Of a stretch of 64,000 nucleotides of DNA, positions 45,200 through 53,153 are shown in pieces. Origin of the DNA: DYMC01 sp035406705 (GTDB taxonomy: Bacteria > Verrucomicrobiota > Lentisphaeria > Victivallales > GWF2-50-93); the NCBI GenBank assembly GCA_964426675.1, contig CAYRRM010000008.1, positions 1 through 64,000 of the forward strand, given 5' to 3'. Numbering within the stretch: the stretch's first letter is position 1; every line of letters begins with the position of its first letter. The translations under genes and the position numbers were made by a program. The notes under the pieces were generated by a model that did no database searches, was not told where the DNA came from, and saw nothing but the letters and a program-made list of their open reading frames with translations.

Positions 45200-46177
45200 T
45201 CAGCTGCCTTTAAAAAAACGACTTGCGAAAATCGCAAGAGGAAAGATGGCTAATATAACCCATGATTCCTGTGTCGAAGCATTTTTTGATAATGCAATAC
45301 TCTGAAAAAGTATTGTGGCAGCTATTAATAAGCCAATGTTAAAACTTATATCTTTTTTTTGATCGCCAATTTTTCTAAAAAATGATGCAAACAGTAATAT
45401 TAACACAAAAGAAGCTATTATTCCACTGTAAAAGGATGGTGCCAGATGGCCAGTGTATTTAAAGATATAAAAGACTTTTTTGTAAAAAGAAGATAGAAAA
45501 ATCAAAGTTGCCCCAAAGGAAAAAAACACTCCAATTGAGAAAGAAAATAAATCAGAATTTCTTTCCTTATGTGCGGCAAACGATAAACCAAAAATATACA
45601 AAAAATAGAGAAAAATAAAAGTGATTAAATTCATTATAGAACTTAGAGAAAACGGCAAACTATGGAATGAATAACCAAGAATTACATTTAATGCCCTGCA
45701 TGAGGCAAGTAGAATAGGACCAAGAATAGAATTATTCTTAAGGAAATTATTGTAAGTTATTATAAAAAGGAGAAGAATAATCATTACAGATAATGATGTT
45801 TTGCTTGCGAAATAGGCAAAGAACAAAGAGGAAAGAAAAAAAATTGTTTTTGCGATTTTCGCATGTGTTAAACTTATCTCTCCAGAGGCGAGGGGGCGCA
45901 TTGGATTGCTTTCCTTATCTTCCTCAATATCAACTATATCATTTCCAATGAGACCAAAAATATATGCGCAAATGGAGGATATTATCAAATAAGTGAAAGA
46001 GATATCTATTTTCCCTGCACCTGACAATAATAATCCACATATAAGATCTCCAGGAAGAGTAAATAAGTTTGGTAATCTTACGAGAGATAAATAAGCGGAT
46101 ATTTTTTTAGATGGAATTTTCAATTTTTTTAGCTTTTTTGAATAGTTTAAAGGAATTTTTAAGAGAAATTTTAGCAA
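45200..46177 (-). CDS. UbiA-family prenyltransferase
   Basis: A 325-residue integral membrane protein of the UbiA superfamily with about eight or nine helices. The first Asp-rich motif is 'NDIVDIEEDKESNPMRPLAS' (N-D-x-x-D-x-x-x-D), which binds the Mg-prenyl diphosphate. The second is not clear; 'GLSFAAHKERNSDLFS' is at its position. The acceptor could be a quinone precursor, a sugar phosphate or a glycerol lipid; nothing nearby decides. The annotated start overlaps the tatD gene by 71 bp, so a later start, such as a TTG before 'KIPSKKISAYLSL', is quite possible. Two iterated palindromes lie in it. Confidence 0.82.
   Translation of the reverse strand: MLKFLLKIPLNYSKKLKKLKIPSKKISAYLSLVRLPNLFTLPGDLICGLLLSGAGKIDISFTYLIISSICAYIFGLIGNDIVDIEEDKESNPMRPLASGEISLTHAKIAKTIFFLSSLFFAYFASKTSLSVMIILLLFIITYNNFLKNNSILGPILLASCRALNVILGYSFHSLPFSLSSIMNLITFIFLYFLYIFGLSFAAHKERNSDLFSFSIGVFFSFGATLIFLSSFYKKVFYIFKYTGHLAPSFYSGIIASFVLILLFASFFRKIGDQKKDISFNIGLLIAATILFQSIALSKNASTQESWVILAIFPLAIFASRFFKGS
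45224..45236. repeat. TGCGA-N3-TCGCA palindrome, copy 8 (spacer AAA)
   Basis: Extended to the 17-bp CTTGCGAAAATCGCAAG (45222-45238), in the 3' end of the UbiA-family gene, GCG frame (A-I-F-A). Confidence 0.85.
45851..45863. repeat. TGCGA-N3-TCGCA palindrome, copy 9 (spacer TTT)
   Basis: Second copy in the UbiA-family gene, 627 bp from copy 8, GCG frame (A-K-I-A). Confidence 0.85.
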
Positions 46178-46901
46178 TGTCCTCTTCAGAAGTGGATAAA
46201 ATTTCAGCGGCTTTTCTTGCTATTATGGGTAAAAACTTAGGATGATTTGTCTTTCCCCTGTGTGGGACAGGAGTTAAATAGGGAGAATCCGTCTCAAATA
46301 AAATTCTATCAATAGGGGTTATCTTTAATAATTTTCTCACATTTTCTCCTTTAGGAAATGTTATGATCCCTCCATAACCTATATATGCACCTATTTTTAG
46401 AAACTCTTTTAGCCAAATTTCTGAACCAGTAAAACAATGCATAACAAATTTTCCTCCAGCTTTTGTAAAATCAAGCAAGCAATTGAAACAATCCTCATAT
46501 GCAGAATCAAAATTTTCTTTATCTCTGCAATGAACTATCAAAGGAAGAGAGCTTTCAAGAGCGCTATCTATTTGTTTCCTGAAAGAGGAGACTTGTAGTT
46601 CTTTTTTTGTAAAATTATAAAAATAATCAAGTCCCGATTCTCCGATAGCTACACATTTTTCCTCTTTTAGTAATTCTCTCAGGGATAGCGTGTTTTCTTC
46701 TGCGGAATGAGGATGAATACCAGCTGAAAAAAAAACATTTTCTATTGATTTTGCGAAATTCGCAGAGAGGTGACTTGTTCTGATATCTGAACCACAAATT
46801 AGAATGTATTCGACTCTATTCTCACGAGTTGAGAATCGAAAATCTAAAGGGTTTTCATTTTCATCTATATGAGCATGTGTGTCAAAAAAAAATGCAGACA
46901 T
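46107..46901 (-). CDS. tatD: TatD-family metal-dependent hydrolase/DNase
   Basis: A 264-residue TatD of normal length. 'FDTHAHIDE' (D7, H9, H11) provides the first metal ligands, 'IGESGLDYFYNF' the Glu, 'PLIVHCRDKENFDSAYED' and 'FVMHCFTGS' further His ligands, and 'RILFETDSPYLTPVPHRGK' the last Asp. It is a cytoplasmic 3'-5' exonuclease or D-amino-acyl-type hydrolase in different species. It starts 4 bp after the glycosyltransferase stop, and its 3' end overlaps the UbiA gene. A perfect iterated palindrome lies near its 5' end. Confidence 0.94.
   Translation of the reverse strand: MSAFFFDTHAHIDENENPLDFRFSTRENRVEYILICGSDIRTSHLSANFAKSIENVFFSAGIHPHSAEENTLSLRELLKEEKCVAIGESGLDYFYNFTKKELQVSSFRKQIDSALESSLPLIVHCRDKENFDSAYEDCFNCLLDFTKAGGKFVMHCFTGSEIWLKEFLKIGAYIGYGGIITFPKGENVRKLLKITPIDRILFETDSPYLTPVPHRGKTNHPKFLPIIARKAAEILSTSEEDIAKISLKNSFKLFKKAKKIENSI
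46752..46764. repeat. TGCGA-N3-TCGCA palindrome, copy 10 (spacer AAT)
   Basis: In tatD, GCG frame (A-N-F-A). Confidence 0.85.
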
Positions 46902-46905
46902 AACT

Positions 46906-47643
46906 CTATTTGTAATCCTTATGATAATCTCTGCTTACCATCAATTTTTCCAATAGGCAATAAAGGATAATAAAAAAATACCTTGATCCCATTTCCTTAA
47001 TCTTTAACTTGGATACTCCTGTTTTTCTATTATGCCAGCTTATTGGTATGATTTCAAATTTATATCCTCTGATATAAGCTTTAAGAGGAAGTTCAACTGT
47101 CAAGTTAAAATGAGGGGAAAGAAAAGGTCTACAGGTTTCTATTACTTCGCGTCTGTAACATTTAAAAGCATTAGTGGTATCATTCAATCCGTGTCTGAAA
47201 AGTAGCCGTATTATAAGATTTCCCAACCTATTGAGTATTAACTTATGTATAGGGTAATCAACAACTTTTCCTCCTTTTATAAATCTTGAACCAAAAACGC
47301 AATCAGCGCCATGTTCAATTTTTTTGAAATACTTCACAAGGTCATCAGGACTATCGCTGGCATCTGCCATAAATATGGCAACAGCATCTCCAGTAAATGC
47401 ATCGAGTCCTCTTCTTACAGCCATTCCGAAACCGGGCTTATCTTCGTTTTTTACTAAAATGATGCGCTTATTGTTATTTGCGATTTTCGCAACAACTTCT
47501 TCAGTATTGTCGGTGCAATGATCTGCTACAACAATAATTTCATAGTCAAATTTTTCACTATTAAGTTTTTCGCAAAGAGTTGTTACTGTAGAAGCTATGC
47601 ATTCATCTTCATTATGTGCTGGTATTACAACGGAAAATTTCAT
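46906..47643 (-). CDS. Glycosyltransferase family 2 (dolichol-phosphate mannosyltransferase-like)
   Basis: A 245-residue GT2 enzyme. 'SVVIPAHNEDECIASTV' opens the GT-A fold, 'IIVVADHCTDNTEEVV' carries the nucleotide-binding Asp, and 'VAIFMADASDSPDDL' has the D-x-D/A-D-A-S metal motif at the place of the DPM1 D-A-D. 'GSRFIKGGKVVDYPIHKLIL' and 'LNDTTNAFKCYRREVI' are the DPM/polyprenyl-phosphate transferase landmarks. It has no separate C-terminal membrane domain. It probably transfers a hexose from a nucleotide sugar to a polyprenyl phosphate for later use by membrane transferases, such as the TMTC-like protein at 54114. It heads the GT2-tatD-ubiA unit. Confidence 0.9.
   Translation of the reverse strand: MKFSVVIPAHNEDECIASTVTTLCEKLNSEKFDYEIIVVADHCTDNTEEVVAKIANNNKRIILVKNEDKPGFGMAVRRGLDAFTGDAVAIFMADASDSPDDLVKYFKKIEHGADCVFGSRFIKGGKVVDYPIHKLILNRLGNLIIRLLFRHGLNDTTNAFKCYRREVIETCRPFLSPHFNLTVELPLKAYIRGYKFEIIPISWHNRKTGVSKLKIKEMGSRYFFIILYCLLEKLMVSRDYHKDYK
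47479..47491. repeat. TGCGA-N3-TCGCA palindrome, copy 11 (spacer TTT)
   Basis: In the GT2 gene, GCG frame (A-K-I-A); arms extend one further base pair. Confidence 0.85.
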
Positions 47644-47723
47644 AATTTTAATAATTTAGCATAGTGAATAAAATGGACAAATAAAAGTTCAGTTCTCTCT
47701 TATATTTATTATGGTATATATTA

Positions 47724-49118
47724 CTAATCAAAGCCTAATTTATTTACATTTTCCGGAGAGATTAGTTCATTAAACTCTTCTTCACTCAATAATTTTTTTT
47801 CCAGGATTAATTCGCGAAGATTTTTTTTGGTCTTTCCCATCTCTTTAGCAAGATTGCACAATTCAGAATATGGAATTTTATTTATCAAAGCTGTAAGGGA
47901 GGCTGTTGAAGATAAAATATGCCGTTTGCATACCTCTTCATTTGCAATTATACCTTCTATGCAATACTTACTCAAAATTTTAGCGGAATTTGCAAGAATC
48001 TGGAGAGATTCTAAAAATTTATCTGCAATTAAAGGCATAAGATGGTTTAACTCAAGATTAGCCGAGGCACAAGCTGTAGAGATTGCTACGTCGTTGGAAA
48101 TAACAGTAATGGCTTCTTGAAGTACTGCCTCCGGGATAACAGGGTTTACTTTGCCGGGCATTATAGATGAACCAGTTTGTAAGGCAGGTAGTTTTATTTC
48201 TCCTAATCCTGCTTCTGGACCTGATGCCATTAAACGCAAATCATTTGAAATTTTAGCTAAATCAACAGCAAAAGTTCGTAAAATTCCACTTGTTTCTACA
48301 ATTGCATCCTGATTTTGTGTGGCTTCGTAAAGATTTTCTGCTCTAGCGAGAGGCAAACCAGTAATTTTTCTAAGATTTTCAACTACTTTAAATATATATT
48401 TTCGTGGGGCTCCAAGCCCTGTCCCGATAGCTGTGCCTCCCAGATTTACAACTTTTAGACGTTCTTCACATTTATAAATTCTCCATCTGTCTCTTCCTAC
48501 CGCTTCGGCAAATGCGGAAAAATTCTTTCCTAATGTAGAGAGAACAGCGTCCATCATTTCAGTTCTTGCTATTTTTACGATTCCGGAAAATTCTTTTTCC
48601 TTTTTTTGTAAAGATTCGAGTAGTTTTACGGTTTCCTTTTCTAAGTTTTTAAGCTCAAATAGTGCAGCGGTTCTGAGAGCAGTCGGATATGTGTCATTTG
48701 TAGATTGGTGCATATTTACATCATCAATCGGATGAATGATAGAATAATTTCCCGGAAGAGAACCAAGTGAAATTATTGCGAAATTCGCAATTACCTCGTT
48801 TACATTCATATTTGTTGAAGTTCCAGCTCCTCCCTGTAAAGCATCCACTACTATATGGGAATCGAGTTCTCCTTCAATCATTTTTCTGCATGCTATTTCA
48901 ATGGCTCTAAATTTTTCTTCTGAGAGATATTTGAGGTCGTAGTTAGTTATGGCGCATGCTAATTTTACTGCTCCATAGGCGTGAATGAGGGAAGGATTTA
49001 CTCTTTTTCTTGAAATTTCAAAATTTTCGACTGCCCTTGCGGTATGGATTCCATATAAAATATCAACTGGAATATCCTTTTTGCCAATAAAATCTTCTTC
49101 TATTCTGACTTTTAACAT
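47724..49118 (-). CDS. aspA: Aspartate ammonia-lyase
   Basis: A 464-residue aspartase/fumarase-superfamily enzyme. 'GGAGTSTNMNVNEVIAN', 'HQSTNDTYPTALR' and the signature 'GSSIMPGKVNPVIPEAV' are the three conserved boxes. The 'SGPEAGLGEIKLP' segment before the signature is closer to aspartase than to fumarase. It deaminates aspartate to fumarate, useful in an anaerobe that uses fumarate as an electron sink. It is probably a single-gene unit, divergent from trpB2 with a 115-bp gap. Fumarase C is the alternative. One iterated palindrome lies at the N-V-N-E-V-I-A-N-F-A segment. Confidence 0.9.
   Translation of the reverse strand: MLKVRIEEDFIGKKDIPVDILYGIHTARAVENFEISRKRVNPSLIHAYGAVKLACAITNYDLKYLSEEKFRAIEIACRKMIEGELDSHIVVDALQGGAGTSTNMNVNEVIANFAIISLGSLPGNYSIIHPIDDVNMHQSTNDTYPTALRTAALFELKNLEKETVKLLESLQKKEKEFSGIVKIARTEMMDAVLSTLGKNFSAFAEAVGRDRWRIYKCEERLKVVNLGGTAIGTGLGAPRKYIFKVVENLRKITGLPLARAENLYEATQNQDAIVETSGILRTFAVDLAKISNDLRLMASGPEAGLGEIKLPALQTGSSIMPGKVNPVIPEAVLQEAITVISNDVAISTACASANLELNHLMPLIADKFLESLQILANSAKILSKYCIEGIIANEEVCKRHILSSTASLTALINKIPYSELCNLAKEMGKTKKNLRELILEKKLLSEEEFNELISPENVNKLGFD
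48777..48789. repeat. TGCGA-N3-TCGCA palindrome, copy 12 (spacer AAT)
   Basis: Extended to 17 bp, ATTGCGAAATTCGCAAT (48775-48791), in aspA, GCG frame (A-N-F-A). Confidence 0.85.
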
Positions 49119-49192
49119 GAAGTCTCCTCATTTATTTTTGAATATAGAAAACGGGCTTTCAAAAATCAATTAGTAATTTTTGCATAATAGAG

Positions 49193-49222
49193 TATAATTC
49201 CAATAATTTTTCAATTGGAATT
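49193..49222. promoter_or_regulatory. Promoter -10 box with overlapping dyad upstream of trpB2
   Basis: TATAAT (49193-49198) is followed by a perfect 9-bp inverted repeat, AATTCCAAT (49196-49204) and ATTGGAATT (49214-49222), which ends right before the GGGAG ribosome site. A dyad over the -10 and start region fits a repressor operator; as RNA it would be a hairpin next to the ribosome site. Confidence 0.5.
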
Positions 49223-49233
49223 GGGAGAAAATA

Positions 49234-50592
49234 ATGCAAAAAATAAAATTTTTACTTGAAGAAAAGGAGATTCCGCGTCAATGGTACAATATTCTCGCAG
49301 ATATGCCTGGATTACCTCCTCCGCTTGATCCTATTACACATAAACCTGTCAGTCCAGCTTCTCTGGAAAAAATTTTCCCTGCTAATCTTGTTGAACATGA
49401 AATAGAAACAAAACGCTGGGTAGATATTCCGGAAGAAGTTATTGAAAAATTCCTATTATGGAGACCAACCCCTCTTTGCAGAGCCGTAAATTTTGAAAAA
49501 GCTCTCGATACTCCTGCAAAAATTTTCTATAAAAATGAATCTTTGTCTCCGGCAGGAAGCCATAAAGTGAATTCTGCTATAGCTCAGGCTTATTATAGTA
49601 AAGCCTTTGGAATCAAAAGACTAACGACAGAAACCGGCGCGGGACAATGGGGGAGTGCTTTAAGCTTTGCATGCCAATTATTCAATATAGCTCTGAAGGT
49701 TTATATGGTCAAAGTAAGCTTTCACCAAAAACCTTTTAGAAAAACAATGATGAAATTATGGGGAGCACAGTGCGTGCCAAGTCCAAGCCCTGATACTGAA
49801 ATTGGCAGAAAAATCCTCCGAGAGGATCCTGATAATCCTGGAAGTCTTGGAATAGCCATAAGCGAAGCTATAGAAGATGCTCTACAGAATAAAGATACAA
49901 GGTATTCACTTGGAAGCGTTCTGAATTTCGTATGCCTTCATCAGACAATAATAGGACTTGAAGCTGAAAAACAATTAAAACTCGCTGGAATTTATCCGGA
50001 TATTGTAATAGGATGTGTAGGAGGTGGCTCAAATTTTGCCGGTATCGCCGCTCCTTTTATACGGGACAAAATTAATGGAAAAAAAATAGAGATTATCGGA
50101 GTTGAACCGCAAGCATGTCCAACAATGACGCGTGCACCATATATTTATGATTACGGAGATACAGCCTGTAAAACACCATTAATGCCAATGTATTCTCTCG
50201 GCCACAATTTTATGCCTCCGCCTTTACACGCTGGTGGTTTACGTTATCACGGACTTTCTCCTATAGTAAGCAGATTACTTGCCGATAAGTTGATAAGTGC
50301 AGAGGCTATTCCTCAAATTGAGTGTTATAATTATGCAAAATTATGGGCTTCCACCGAGGGAATTATACCAGCGCCAGAGTCTTCTCATGCAATAGCAGCG
50401 GTGGCAATAGAAGCCTTAAAAGCGAGAGAAGAAAAAAGAGAAAAAAATATAGTGTTTTGTTTATCAGGACATGGCTTGATGGATTTGAATGGATATGATG
50501 CTTTCCTCGATGGAAAACTATCAAATCTTGTTGTAAATGAAGAAGATATACAAAAAAGTATAGAACAAATAAAAGATTATCCAAAACCTTAA
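49234..50592 (+). CDS. trpB: Tryptophan synthase beta chain, TrpB2 type
   Basis: A 452-residue PLP enzyme. The longer N-terminus ('EIPRQWYNILADMPGLPPPL') and length mark the TrpB2 subgroup rather than the standard 400-residue TrpB1. The PLP lysine is K111 in 'SPAGSHKVNSAIA'; 'TETGAGQWGSAL' and the phosphate loop 'GCVGGGSNFAG' follow; the end has 'CLSGHGLMDL'. It joins indole and serine to tryptophan. TrpB2 enzymes often work without TrpA, and no other trp gene is nearby, so indole salvage or a serine-deaminase-like role is possible. GGGAG precedes the ATG, with a dyad just upstream. Confidence 0.93.
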   Translation: MQKIKFLLEEKEIPRQWYNILADMPGLPPPLDPITHKPVSPASLEKIFPANLVEHEIETKRWVDIPEEVIEKFLLWRPTPLCRAVNFEKALDTPAKIFYKNESLSPAGSHKVNSAIAQAYYSKAFGIKRLTTETGAGQWGSALSFACQLFNIALKVYMVKVSFHQKPFRKTMMKLWGAQCVPSPSPDTEIGRKILREDPDNPGSLGIAISEAIEDALQNKDTRYSLGSVLNFVCLHQTIIGLEAEKQLKLAGIYPDIVIGCVGGGSNFAGIAAPFIRDKINGKKIEIIGVEPQACPTMTRAPYIYDYGDTACKTPLMPMYSLGHNFMPPPLHAGGLRYHGLSPIVSRLLADKLISAEAIPQIECYNYAKLWASTEGIIPAPESSHAIAAVAIEALKAREEKREKNIVFCLSGHGLMDLNGYDAFLDGKLSNLVVNEEDIQKSIEQIKDYPKP

Positions 50593-50612
50593 AAAATTTT
50601 TTTAAAAAAAAT

Positions 50613-50640
50613 TTGAATTTCATAAAAAAGTATTTATATT
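50613..50640 (+). promoter_or_regulatory. Predicted promoter of the 71-residue protein gene
   Basis: TTGAAT (50613-50618), a 16-bp spacer and TATATT (50635-50640), with the GGAGG ribosome site about 35 bp further on. Confidence 0.4.
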
Positions 50641-50684
50641 TCAGTTTGTAAGTTAAAAATAATTTTTTTAATTTGGAGGAAAAA

Positions 50685-50900
50685 ATGGGACTAAAAGAAG
50701 ACAACCTCAAAAAACTTTCAAGAACCACGATTCTTACTACTTTTGTAAAAAAGAACAAAGGTGAATGGGATCACGCAAAGTGGGAAGAGTTACTTGCAGA
50801 AATCAAGAAGAAAGGTTTTGACCCCATAGATCCAGATCAGGTTGGACTTCTTCTTGAGAAGAAGAAAGCCGAATACTGGGCAAAAAATAAAAAGAAATAA
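50685..50900 (+). CDS. Small conserved-looking basic protein, unknown
   Basis: From ATG 50685 the protein has 71 residues. GGAGG lies 7 nt before the ATG, one of the best ribosome sites in the window, and a promoter-like pair lies upstream, so it is a real and probably well-expressed gene. It is very rich in Lys and Glu. The order 'GEWDHAKWEELLAEIKKKGF', 'PIDPDQVGLLLEKKKAEYW' suggests a short three-helix fold with conserved-looking Trp and Pro positions. No family is recognised. A nucleoid- or ribosome-associated role is conceivable from size and charge, but there is no direct evidence. It stands alone between trpB2 and the convergent pseudouridine synthase gene. Confidence 0.7.
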   Translation: MGLKEDNLKKLSRTTILTTFVKKNKGEWDHAKWEELLAEIKKKGFDPIDPDQVGLLLEKKKAEYWAKNKKK

Positions 50901-50987
50901 TTCTATTATTTTCAGAATAGTTTCTGTATAAGAGGATTTTGTAATCTTCTGTTTTTGCTATGGTCGGAGTTATTTTCTGAAGGTATT

Positions 50988-51704
50988 TTACATCTTTCTT
51001 GTATTACTCTCGTAAATAAGACTTTCTATCTCCTTATGTAGTAAAAATCGCCATCTTCCAGCGGACAGTTGTTTGTCAAGTCTAAGCTTGCCTATAGCTG
51101 ACCGCCGGAGCTTTCTTACTTTTAAACCGATAAATTTTAGTAATCTCCTTATTTCTCTATTCTTTCCTTCTTGCATTATAAAGATATATAGATTTTCAGC
51201 TTTTTTTATTATCTTTTTTGCTTTCAGCAAGTCATTCCTATCGCGAATTCCTTTCTCGAGTTGTTTTATCTTTTCAGGTGGTATTGGTAAATCTGTATGA
51301 ACGGTATAAGTTTTTGTTATTCCAAAACTGGGATGAGTTATTTTATACGCGAAATCGCCATCGTTAGTTAGCAATAATAATCCTTCACTATCTTTATCGA
51401 GTCTTCCTACAGGAAAAATTCTTGTTCCTTTTATTTTTATAATATCTGTTAGTGTAAGTTCATTATTATTTTGGGCAACAGAAGAACAAACAACTCCTTC
51501 TGGTTTATTCAGCATAATATATATTTTTTTGTCATTTTTTTTCACTATTTTTTTCCCAATCATAACTTTATCGTTTTCGGATATTCTAACCCATGGGTCA
51601 AAAACAATTTGACCATTAACGGAAACAAGCCCTGATTTGATTATTTGATCGGCCTTTCTTCTTGAAACAAGAGCATAGTTACTTAGATATTTTGATAATC
51701 GCAT
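50988..51704 (-). CDS. Pseudouridine synthase, RsuA/RluB family
   Basis: A 238-residue enzyme. An N-terminal S4 RNA-binding domain ('MRLSKYLSNYALVSRRKADQ', 'LVSVNGQIVFD') precedes the catalytic domain with 'YIMLNKPEGVVCSS', the catalytic Asp in 'VGRLDKDSEGLLLLTNDG', and 'EGKNREIRRLLKFIG'. It isomerises a uridine in rRNA: RsuA acts on 16S and RluB/E/F on 23S. Length and sequence favour RluB, but this is not decided. Single gene on the minus strand, divergent from lpxA. Confidence 0.93.
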   Translation of the reverse strand: MRLSKYLSNYALVSRRKADQIIKSGLVSVNGQIVFDPWVRISENDKVMIGKKIVKKNDKKIYIMLNKPEGVVCSSVAQNNNELTLTDIIKIKGTRIFPVGRLDKDSEGLLLLTNDGDFAYKITHPSFGITKTYTVHTDLPIPPEKIKQLEKGIRDRNDLLKAKKIIKKAENLYIFIMQEGKNREIRRLLKFIGLKVRKLRRSAIGKLRLDKQLSAGRWRFLLHKEIESLIYESNTRKM

Positions 51705-51815
51705 TAGCTTTTACCTCATTTTTCTATTTATTTTTGTTTTGAAAAAATCAATTTTGCAGTAAATTGTAAAAATTCCAGTATTTTATTTTTTTATTGTTAA
51801 AAAAAAGGAAATTTT

Positions 51816-52607
51816 ATGACAGAAATACACCCTACAGCTATAATAGATAAAAATGCGAAAATTGCTGAGAATGTAAAAATTGGACCATATTGCATTATAG
51901 GACCTGACGTTGAAATAGGAGAAAATAATATATTCATATCTCACTGTTCCATAGTTGGTTATACAAAAATTGGTTCTGGAAATAAATTTTTTCCGTTTGT
52001 TTCAGTAGGCTCTCCGCCCCAGGATTACGCATTTAAAGGAACAACATCCTATGTGAGAATTGGTAATGGAAATATTTTTCGGGAAGGTTTTACTGTAAAT
52101 CCCGGAACCAAAGAAGATTCTGAGACAATTATTGGTAATTATTGTTATTTTATGATGAATAGCCATGTTGCGCATAACTGTAAGGTAGGAGATAGGGTAA
52201 TAATGGCTAATTGTGCTCAATTATCTGGTTATGTTGAAGTCGGTAGTAATGCAATACTCTCTGGTTTAACGGGAGTTCACCAATTTTGCCGTATTGGTAG
52301 ATTTGCAATGATGAGTGGAGGGAGTACAATTTCAATGGATTTACCGCCTTTTATGATAGCAAGCGGCAGAAACTCCATTGTAGCAGGAGTTAATCTCGTT
52401 GGATTGAAAAGAAATGGTTTCCCAAAAGAAACAATAAATATTATATTAGATTTATATAAGATATTTTTTAAGGAAGGACTGAATACTACAAATGCAATCA
52501 TTAAAGCAGAACAGGATTTGCCAAAGATTCCAGAGGTTATTGAATTCATAGACTTTGTGAAGGGGAGTAAAAAAGGAATTTTGAATCGTCAGAAGGAAGG
52601 GAGATAA
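51816..52607 (+). CDS. lpxA: UDP-N-acetylglucosamine acyltransferase
   Basis: A 263-residue left-handed beta-helix protein of LpxA length. Hexapeptide repeats start at once ('IHPTAIIDKNAKIAENVKIG'). 'MMNSHVAHNCKVGD' holds the catalytic His at about 122-125 and 'LSGLTGVHQFCRIGRFAMMS' the substrate-binding His. The C-terminal helices follow. It transfers an R-3-hydroxyacyl chain from ACP to UDP-GlcNAc, the first step of lipid A synthesis, proving a lipopolysaccharide outer membrane. It starts a plus-strand run with nitroreductase and MoxR. It is separate from lpxC/fabZ at 59-61 kb, though in many genomes they are linked. Confidence 0.96.
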   Translation: MTEIHPTAIIDKNAKIAENVKIGPYCIIGPDVEIGENNIFISHCSIVGYTKIGSGNKFFPFVSVGSPPQDYAFKGTTSYVRIGNGNIFREGFTVNPGTKEDSETIIGNYCYFMMNSHVAHNCKVGDRVIMANCAQLSGYVEVGSNAILSGLTGVHQFCRIGRFAMMSGGSTISMDLPPFMIASGRNSIVAGVNLVGLKRNGFPKETINIILDLYKIFFKEGLNTTNAIIKAEQDLPKIPEVIEFIDFVKGSKKGILNRQKEGR

Positions 52608-52612
52608 AAAAA

Positions 52613-53131
52613 TTGAATTTTTTTGAATTAATCAGAAACAGAAGAAGTGTTAGGCGCTTTAAAAATAAAAAAATAGAAGAGGAAAAAATACGTCTTCTTG
52701 AAGAATCAGCATTGCGCGCTCCATCATCACGTGGACTTAATCCATGGAAATTTTTATTTGTAAAAGATAAAGAGCTGATTGCGAAATTCGCAAAAGCAAA
52801 GGAACATGGAGCAGAATTTTTAAAAGGCGCCCAACTTGCAGTTGTTGTTTGTGCTGATAGAGATGTATCTGATGTTTGGATTGAAGACTGTTCTATTGCT
52901 TCCATCTATATCCAATTAGCAGCTGAAGAACTTGGACTTGGTTCGTGTTGGGCTCAAATAAGAAATAGGTTCAGAAATAAAGATGAAAAGGCAAGAGATT
53001 ATTTGGCAAAACTACTTTCTCTTCCTGAAAATATTGAGATAGAATCAATAATCGGAATTGGTTATCCTCTGTATAAACCAAAACCAGTTCCAGAAGAAAA
53101 ACTGGAATGGAAAAAGGTAACTATCTTATAA
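52613..53131 (+). CDS. Nitroreductase-family flavoprotein
   Basis: A 172-residue FMN oxidoreductase with a TTG start (no in-frame ATG precedes the conserved N-terminus), behind GGGAG. 'LIRNRRSVRRFKNKKIEEEK' is the family opening with FMN-phosphate-binding Arg residues, 'APSSRGLNPWKFLFVKD' follows, and 'SIYIQLAAEELGLGSCWAQI' and 'IIGIGYPLYKPKP' complete it. It reduces a quinone, nitro compound or flavin with NAD(P)H; the substrate cannot be told. It is 5 bp after lpxA and 22 bp before moxR. A perfect iterated palindrome encodes 'IAKFAK'. Confidence 0.92.
   Translation: MNFFELIRNRRSVRRFKNKKIEEEKIRLLEESALRAPSSRGLNPWKFLFVKDKELIAKFAKAKEHGAEFLKGAQLAVVVCADRDVSDVWIEDCSIASIYIQLAAEELGLGSCWAQIRNRFRNKDEKARDYLAKLLSLPENIEIESIIGIGYPLYKPKPVPEEKLEWKKVTIL
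52780..52792. repeat. TGCGA-N3-TCGCA palindrome, copy 13 (spacer AAT)
   Basis: In the nitroreductase gene, GCG frame (A-K-F-A); arms extend to TTGCGAAATTCGCAA. Confidence 0.85.
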
Positions 53132-53153
53132 AAAATTAGTTGAGACAAATAAT

